A DNA stretch of 17,871 bases from positions 1-17,871 of the forward strand of contig CAYGZL010000030.1 of the NCBI GenBank assembly GCA_964354345.1, given 5' to 3'. Each line of letters begins with the position of its first letter. Position 1 is the stretch's first letter. The DNA is from CAYGZL01 sp964354345. GTDB taxonomy: Bacteria > Chloroflexota > Anaerolineae > Anaerolineales > UBA4823. This document shows positions 13,350 to 17,871 of the stretch, piece by piece. The translations under genes were made by a program, and so were the position numbers. The notes beneath the pieces were generated by a model. The model worked only from the letters and a program-made list of their open reading frames with translations, did not search any database and was not told the origin of the DNA.

Positions 13350-15743
13350 CTACTTGAACGACATGTAACCGCTTGCAGATGTAGCCAGTTCGGTTGTGCC
13401 TCCAAATAAACAGGCAAATTCTCGAGGGTAATATACATGCTCATTGGCCAGATACCCTCTAAACTGACCATTGTGGCGTACCCATACTACAGTGGCAGTC
13501 TGAGGGATGAATTTGTGTTGGTCATCGACTCCGACGATGGTGACGAACAGGGGTTTGAAGAAGAAGGGGTATACAAACATTGAATTAAAAGTCAGGCGAC
13601 CTGTAATGGGTGAACCCCAATTGCCGAAATACCCGGTGCAACCGATTTCCGTTGGCTCTTTGCCGCGCCACTGCAGCCGGACGCCTCCCAATGCATCAAA
13701 CTCTGTGTGCCGATCGTCGCGGTTACGACGGTTGTAAAGCGTCAGTTGACTGGTGGCCCGGATGTCAAGATTATAAACGCTGCCTACAGCAACAGCGCCG
13801 TTGGGTTGAACGGAGACGGGAATCTGGCGCGTCTCTCCTGGTTCTAACATCATTCCCAACTCACCGTTATTAATGTCAAACTCCCAATCCTCTGGAAGAC
13901 CATTCTGATAATCCAGGTAAAAATATTTTGAGTTATTGAGATCATCATTGACGAGATTGATCATCGTCATAAAGGCCTTCCCCATGACTTCAGGCGTCGC
14001 CTGGAAGGTGTGGATATTTTCCTGCTCGTCATCGCCATCCTGGTTGCCAAAGACTGTCTCATCCTGGACATGGTTCAATCTCACCCGGATGCAGGTGTGA
14101 AACTCAAACTCTCCCTGGATCAGCTTCTCTTCTGGGATGACGAAATCAGGCGACCATTCGACATACACATCCCGATAACCATTGATGGGGATAAAACTCA
14201 ATTCTGGGAAATCGTCCTGGTCAATAATATCGATGATCGCCCAGCCATTCGCCCCGGCAATCCCCATACCGGGTGGGTCGGATCTTTCAACCATGACGGC
14301 AACATTGTCTGCATTTGTGGTGCCCAGATTACGCACACGCACGTATATACGGTTCACCAGACCAACAGTAGGCGCATCCCCATTCAGCTTAGGCACCAGA
14401 TTGCCCCACCGATCCGTCCACCACCCCTGGCTATAGTTACCGTAGCCATTGATTGGACTATCGATCCAGATATCAGTTGTCTCCCAGGTGTTGCCTGGCG
14501 GTGCGAGCCAGGGAAACAAGGCGATATCGGGCTGTTGCCAATCTCTCGAAGTAAACCAGACATTGATATCATAATGATCTATATCGATCTGATCGATTTG
14601 GATCGAGATACTGTCGGGGCTATATTGGAATAGATCACCATCGTGCCATAGATCATCGGGATTCGAACCAGGTTGCATCAACTCTACCCAAGGGTGACAT
14701 TCACCGGTTGGCGCACAGTTGTTGATGCTGGTATTACCCCCTTCGACAACGCGTTCAATCAGCACTCCTTCGTCAGGAATACCAAATGGATTAAAGTCAC
14801 CGTTAAGATCATCGCCCAGGATGCGCCGGCGCACACTGACCAGGTAATATAAATGATCGGTGATTTCTATTTTCGCAGCCTGATAATTTGGTTGTCCGGT
14901 TGGCGGGTATTCCATCGCCCAAATGGAGACGATGCCGCCCCCGCTTTCTTTGGGTAAAACTTTATATTTCGACTTTGGCAGCCAACCTGGAAATGCCTTA
15001 TCCGACATTTTTTCAAACACACCTGTCTGACCAGGATAATTGCTGTCCATTAATTCGAACTCACTGTTATAGTTGCTGGGATGAGCCGGTCCACCTTGCT
15101 GCATTGTATGCCCCATTTCATGCGCCCAGCGACCCATGATCTGGTTGTCATTTTCTCCGGGATTCTCGCTGAAGATGGCACAACCAACGTGTTTAACCTT
15201 CCCCCCGGGTCCCATCGGCAGGTTGCACGAGCCGCCCTGTCCACGATGGAATTGGGCTGGATCATCTTCTGACATGAGAGCCATGACGATATCGACATTG
15301 TCCCAATCTAAATCCGAAGGACTGTTATCGATCGCATCCTCCAGCACGTGCGTGAATTTACTGCCACAAGACAGGTCCCCCCGGGAGTCCGGATCGCATG
15401 GCGGAGCACCTTGCGGAACACCGTCATCGATATAGTGGCCACGATTCTTGGGCAACTGGTACAGTTTGGTGATTTGGGAACTGATATTTATTTTTCCATA
15501 GGAAGTATCCTGCCATAATTGGTTGATATCCGCGAACATGTTGACGACATTTGCGCGGGTATAGCGATGTTGAGTGCTGGTGTAATCTGAAAAATACACT
15601 CGCAAAACAATAACGTTTATTGTTGTGGAGCTGAGTTGTCCAACCTGCATGGATTGGGTGACATCGACCTGGATAAATCCCACCCCCATGGCGATGATAA
15701 GAATAATGGCCAGGCATTTGTGGATTTTCAATAGATTACGCAT
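13350..15743 (-). CDS. Secreted M6-like zinc metalloprotease, multidomain
   Basis: A 797-residue exported protein. An N-terminal signal peptide is seen (Lys/Arg-rich start, then LAIILIIAMGVGFI, residues 11-24). The peptidase domain has the zinc motif HEMGHTM (H208, E209, H212), with a downstream H221 and FELMDSNYPG (229-238), similar to the Met-turn region of M6/metzincin-type enzymes. Later segments YYLVSVRRR and GIPDEGVLIERV resemble the M6 peptidase C-terminal part. From about residue 390 on, beta-rich domains follow (DSPINGYGNYSQGWWTDRWG, then VNRIYVRVRNLGTTNADNVA), typical of CARDB/APHP-like adhesion modules. GAGAGG lies before ATG 15743. Expected role: extracellular degradation of protein. 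The substrate is not known, and the third zinc ligand is not certain. Confidence 0.8.
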   Translation of the reverse strand: MRNLLKIHKCLAIILIIAMGVGFIQVDVTQSMQVGQLSSTTINVIVLRVYFSDYTSTQHRYTRANVVNMFADINQLWQDTSYGKINISSQITKLYQLPKNRGHYIDDGVPQGAPPCDPDSRGDLSCGSKFTHVLEDAIDNSPSDLDWDNVDIVMALMSEDDPAQFHRGQGGSCNLPMGPGGKVKHVGCAIFSENPGENDNQIMGRWAHEMGHTMQQGGPAHPSNYNSEFELMDSNYPGQTGVFEKMSDKAFPGWLPKSKYKVLPKESGGGIVSIWAMEYPPTGQPNYQAAKIEITDHLYYLVSVRRRILGDDLNGDFNPFGIPDEGVLIERVVEGGNTSINNCAPTGECHPWVELMQPGSNPDDLWHDGDLFQYSPDSISIQIDQIDIDHYDINVWFTSRDWQQPDIALFPWLAPPGNTWETTDIWIDSPINGYGNYSQGWWTDRWGNLVPKLNGDAPTVGLVNRIYVRVRNLGTTNADNVAVMVERSDPPGMGIAGANGWAIIDIIDQDDFPELSFIPINGYRDVYVEWSPDFVIPEEKLIQGEFEFHTCIRVRLNHVQDETVFGNQDGDDEQENIHTFQATPEVMGKAFMTMINLVNDDLNNSKYFYLDYQNGLPEDWEFDINNGELGMMLEPGETRQIPVSVQPNGAVAVGSVYNLDIRATSQLTLYNRRNRDDRHTEFDALGGVRLQWRGKEPTEIGCTGYFGNWGSPITGRLTFNSMFVYPFFFKPLFVTIVGVDDQHKFIPQTATVVWVRHNGQFRGYLANEHVYYPREFACLFGGTTELATSASGYMSFK

Positions 15744-15774
15744 TTTTTTACCTCTCTGGATCGGCAGAATGAAT

Positions 15775-15819
15775 AAAAAACCGAAAGCAGAGCGCGAATA
15801 GATTCAGGCTTGCTTTCGG
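15775..15819 (-). terminator. Intrinsic terminator in the protease leader (possible attenuator)
   Basis: On the minus strand CCGAAAGCA and TGCTTTCGG form a perfect 9-bp stem (15781-15789 with 15811-15819, 21-nt loop), followed by six T (15775-15780). That is a standard intrinsic terminator, yet it ends only 31 nt before the protease start codon. It may be a leader attenuator, or the terminator of an upstream minus transcript. Confidence 0.6.
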
Positions 15820-15867
15820 CTGAACTACGAAGTTATAGTGTTCTGGCCAGTAGGTTGTGAATTTAGT

Positions 15868-15890
15868 TATCTATATCTTGAGTATAGATA
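15868..15890. promoter_or_regulatory. Perfect 8-bp dyad, possible operator for the protease
   Basis: TATCTATA (15868-15875) and TATAGATA (15883-15890) are exact reverse complements around 7 nt, about 125 nt upstream of the protease start in an AT-rich stretch. The layout suits a regulator binding site. No matching -35/-10 pair could be assigned with confidence. Confidence 0.35.
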
Positions 15891-16016
15891 TGTAAGATTA
15901 AAGTAATACTAATAGAAGATTAATAATGAAAAGCGCTCTAATATTAAATCAATTAAAACCGCGACAACCACGACGCAGGTATAATTTCTTGCTTGACGCA
16001 TCCAGGAAATAACAGC

Positions 16017-16166
16017 ATGGAGACAAAGCTGCGTATACGCTACATCATCCGCGATACCGTGGAGATTGTCGGCATGGGGGTGATCCTGTTCTGGTCAGTA
16101 AGCAGGATGGATCGGTGGACGGGCGGGGGCGCTCGACCAGGGCAACATTGGCCTGAACATAGCTGA
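16017..16166 (+). pseudogene. Truncated membrane-protein gene start, fused to an RLP remnant out of frame
   Basis: ATG 16017, with AGGAA about ten nt before it and a TATAAT at 15980-15985, opens a 49-codon frame. Its first about 33 residues (METKLRIRYIIRDTVEIVGM, then GVILFWSVSRMDR) look like the N-terminus of a small multi-pass membrane protein, possibly of the isoprenylcysteine methyltransferase-like family (remembered similarity, unchecked). From about 16119 on, the DNA is homologous to the RLP gene but read in another frame, stopping at 16164-16166. So this is a deletion or recombination junction that joined two unrelated genes. Confidence 0.6.
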
Positions 16167-16425
16167 CGCCGAACTGCGCGGGCTGAGTGAGATGGTGCTG
16201 TTCCTGGCTGGCCCGGCGATCAACTCGATCAAGAATCCGCAGGGCGTGGCCGATCCCCGTTATGGAGCGGAGGCGATGCTGCAAGCGATCGATGTCTACC
16301 GCTCAGGCGAGATTCGCAATGCAAAACCGGAAGAGCATCTCTTCCGGTTGGTTGAAGTGGCCGAACGCCGGCGTATAACCGAGTTGCACTCAGCGCTGCA
16401 CCAGCGTTATCCCAATTCGTTTTAA
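16120..16425 (+). pseudogene. C-terminal fragment of a second RLP gene
   Basis: Positions 16120-16425 align with 12586-12891 over exactly 306 nt, with no indels, and encode 101 residues, of which 81 are identical to the intact RLP's C-terminus by my count. The reading frame is open and ends at the same relative stop, but there is no start region: the frame is blocked by TAA at 16099-16101, and homology ends at about 16119. An internal ATG at 16192 could only give a 77-residue piece without an active site. About 20% divergence indicates a separate RLP copy that was truncated, not a recent partial duplication. The remnant retains LDQGNIGLN and INSIKNPQGVADP, part of the family's phosphate-binding end. 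Confidence 0.85.
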
Positions 16426-16427
16426 CC

Positions 16428-16462
16428 AGATCGCTTACGATAGGCAGCATCGTAAGCGATCT
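16428..16462. terminator. Perfect 14-bp hairpin between convergent genes
   Basis: AGATCGCTTACGAT (16428-16441) pairs perfectly with ATCGTAAGCGATCT (16449-16462), loop 7 nt. It lies just after the RLP remnant's stop and before the minus gene's 3' end. No T-run follows on either strand, so it could be a terminator or a palindromic repeat. A weaker 7-bp hairpin (16482-16488 with 16501-16507) lies 7 nt past the minus gene's stop. Confidence 0.5.
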
Positions 16463-16513
16463 TCAACACAGTCGGCAATGGCGTATAAGCGGTGTTCCTT
16501 TTATACGACTAAC

Positions 16514-17871
16514 TTATTTCATACTTTCAGCAATCGCGACCATTTCCGCTTTCTCCAGGCGGGTCGGGTAATCGGGTCGCGTTGAGAAAGTCAATTCAAT
16601 AGAGAGTTGAGTTGTACTCCACACCAGGGGCCAAAACGAGTCCGGTTGGTAAACACCGTCCACCAGCGTACCACGTACTAAGATGGCTGGAATACTGCCA
16701 ACCATAACCTGCTCCAGCGCGTTTGGTGGATAGCTATCCCACAAATTACCTGTTGATTGATCGGATTTCTGTTTCTCGATGATCACCAGCCTGACCCCAC
16801 TGGAATCACGCGAACCATCCTGGGGTTGGTAGAAAAGTAAGATGCGCTTCGTCTGAGGTTCGTATACGGCTCGACTGAAGACAAACCCTTCTGGTAAAAC
16901 GGAAGGAACCAGAAGGTCGAAACCGGCGACTTTTTCTGCCTGGTCGAGGCTGGTTAAATTGTTGATGTTGATCTGTTCTGGGAACTCCGCTCGAACACCC
17001 ATGACAATTTCGACCATGGCAAGCATTCCGTCTTTCGTCCAATAGGCAGGACTCCAGGTGTCCGAGTCATCGAATAAGATTTCAAGCGTGAAGAAGAAAT
17101 CTCCTTCTTGCCATCGGAACGTGTGATAGATCGAATCAGTATGCCAGCTTTCTGTGCTGGCGCCAGCTGCTCCAAACCAGGCTCCAGCAACGTACTCCAC
17201 CCCAACGCCGCCAACGGTCATCTGCTTAACAATTGCACTCTGGCCGATGACATCGGTAGGTTTCGAAGGTCGTTGGTGAAGAATAAACTGCTCGCCTGCC
17301 GAATAGGGATGGAATCCATAGATTTGAGTAACTTCACTCGTACGCGGATCGAAAATGACGTTATCCAATCGATATCCAGACGGTAAACTAACTGGTACAC
17401 GCAGTTTGAAACCAACGAATTGCTCCGCCTGTTCAATTGTAAGATTCCATTTGGCGCCATCCGCTTTTGCGTCCGTGACCGGGGTAACGGTTGGAAAACT
17501 CAGAGCACCGGAGGCGTTCGCAGCCGGGGTGACTTCCTGTAACTCAACCACACGGGTTGGAGCAGCCGTCCTGGTTGGATGGGGCGGTTCGGTCGGTTGT
17601 CCGGTTGGCAAAGGGAGAATATCATTCTGGGCGAGATTGAAGAAACGGATAACAGTCTGAGCTACCCCTCGCCCTTGAGGCGTCACAAAGAAAATTGTTC
17701 CAGCCACAAGAACAAGCAGGAAGGCCAATCCGGCTAAGCTCAGGCGGGGTTGATGCCTCTCACCCTTGGCCTGATGCTTTCGAGAACGGAAACGGGTTGC
17801 CAGTCGCTGCCTCATCAATGGGGTTGGATCATAATTTTCAGAAACTGCCTGATCCGCCAGGTAGTTCAAGG
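16514..17871 (-). CDS. Membrane-anchored protein with two repeated DUF4367-like domains, 5' partial
   Basis: An open frame that runs out of the right edge; the visible part is 451 codons plus stop, and the true start lies outside the window. Numbered from 17869, the first about 42 residues are charged and cytoplasmic (many Arg/Lys/His), a membrane segment follows (LAGLAFLLVLVAGTIFFV, 45-62), then a Pro/Thr-rich linker (about 86-132), then two similar domains. Domain one begins IEQAEQFVGFKLRVPVSLPS (145-164) and domain two LDQAEKVAGFDLLVPSVLPE (308-327); each continues with a FDPRT/YEPQT-like turn. This layout resembles DUF4367-type proteins, often anti-sigma-factor-like or sporulation-associated, hence a signalling or surface role. 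A neighbouring sigma factor would lie upstream (beyond the right edge), which cannot be seen. Confidence 0.75.
   Translation of the reverse strand, partial: LNYLADQAVSENYDPTPLMRQRLATRFRSRKHQAKGERHQPRLSLAGLAFLLVLVAGTIFFVTPQGRGVAQTVIRFFNLAQNDILPLPTGQPTEPPHPTRTAAPTRVVELQEVTPAANASGALSFPTVTPVTDAKADGAKWNLTIEQAEQFVGFKLRVPVSLPSGYRLDNVIFDPRTSEVTQIYGFHPYSAGEQFILHQRPSKPTDVIGQSAIVKQMTVGGVGVEYVAGAWFGAAGASTESWHTDSIYHTFRWQEGDFFFTLEILFDDSDTWSPAYWTKDGMLAMVEIVMGVRAEFPEQININNLTSLDQAEKVAGFDLLVPSVLPEGFVFSRAVYEPQTKRILLFYQPQDGSRDSSGVRLVIIEKQKSDQSTGNLWDSYPPNALEQVMVGSIPAILVRGTLVDGVYQPDSFWPLVWSTTQLSIELTFSTRPDYPTRLEKAEMVAIAESMK

Larger units (their letters stand above)
15744..16016. other. AT-rich spacer with a dyad symmetric element
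   Basis: This 273-nt region upstream of the protease is notably AT-rich between about 15861 and 15957. It contains the leader terminator (15775-15819), the dyad TATCTATA-tcttgag-TATAGATA (15868-15890), a candidate operator or promoter region, and TATAAT at 15980-15985 on plus, ahead of the remnant ORF at 16017. No gene is seen. Confidence 0.55.

Noticed and set aside
14010..14633. A 207-codon plus-strand open frame
   Set aside because: It is antisense to the metalloprotease gene, whose domains are clear. No ribosome binding site or known motif.

Overview
The window looks like a moderately GC-rich bacterial chromosome segment, most likely from Chloroflexota (Anaerolineae-like). That assignment is inferred from gene style: several uroporphyrinogen-decarboxylase (UroD)-family paralogues, a large secreted M6-like protease, a membrane-anchored protein with two repeated DUF4367-like domains, and hairpin repeats scattered between genes. 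No rRNA, tRNA, CRISPR array or intact transposase was seen.

Layout. At the left edge (1-194, minus) is the start of a gene that runs out of the window. After a 244-nt gap holding a perfect 17-bp inverted repeat, a tight plus-strand operon (439-7120) encodes a class V aminotransferase-like PLP protein, a short NAD(P)-binding SDR/epimerase, an enolase-superfamily dehydratase-like protein and three UroD-family proteins. A fourth UroD-family gene (7136-8200) is convergent on minus. A 257-nt gap full of short tandem and inverted repeats precedes a second plus-strand operon (8458-12891): a uronate-isomerase-like protein, a small cupin, a mannitol-1-phosphate-dehydrogenase-like protein and a RuBisCO-like protein (RLP). 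Then come a hairpin terminator, about 460 nt without a gene, a minus-strand secreted M6-like metalloprotease, an AT-rich spacer, a joined pair of gene remnants (one the C-terminal fifth of a second RLP), and a minus-strand membrane-anchored protein that runs out of the right edge.

How the genes may work together. Polyol oxidation (MtlD-like), aldose/ketose isomerisation (UxaC-like), acid-sugar dehydration (enolase superfamily), epimerisation (SDR), sugar binding or isomerisation (cupin) and an RLP with its metal-binding Lys-Asp-Glu set suggest a catabolic pathway for a sugar acid or polyol, with an RLP enolisation or decarboxylation step. The role of the four UroD-family proteins is unknown; only one keeps the complete His-x-Cys...Cys zinc motif of corrinoid methyltransferases. 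No transporter, kinase, regulator or corrinoid protein lies in the window, so the pathway is an inference.
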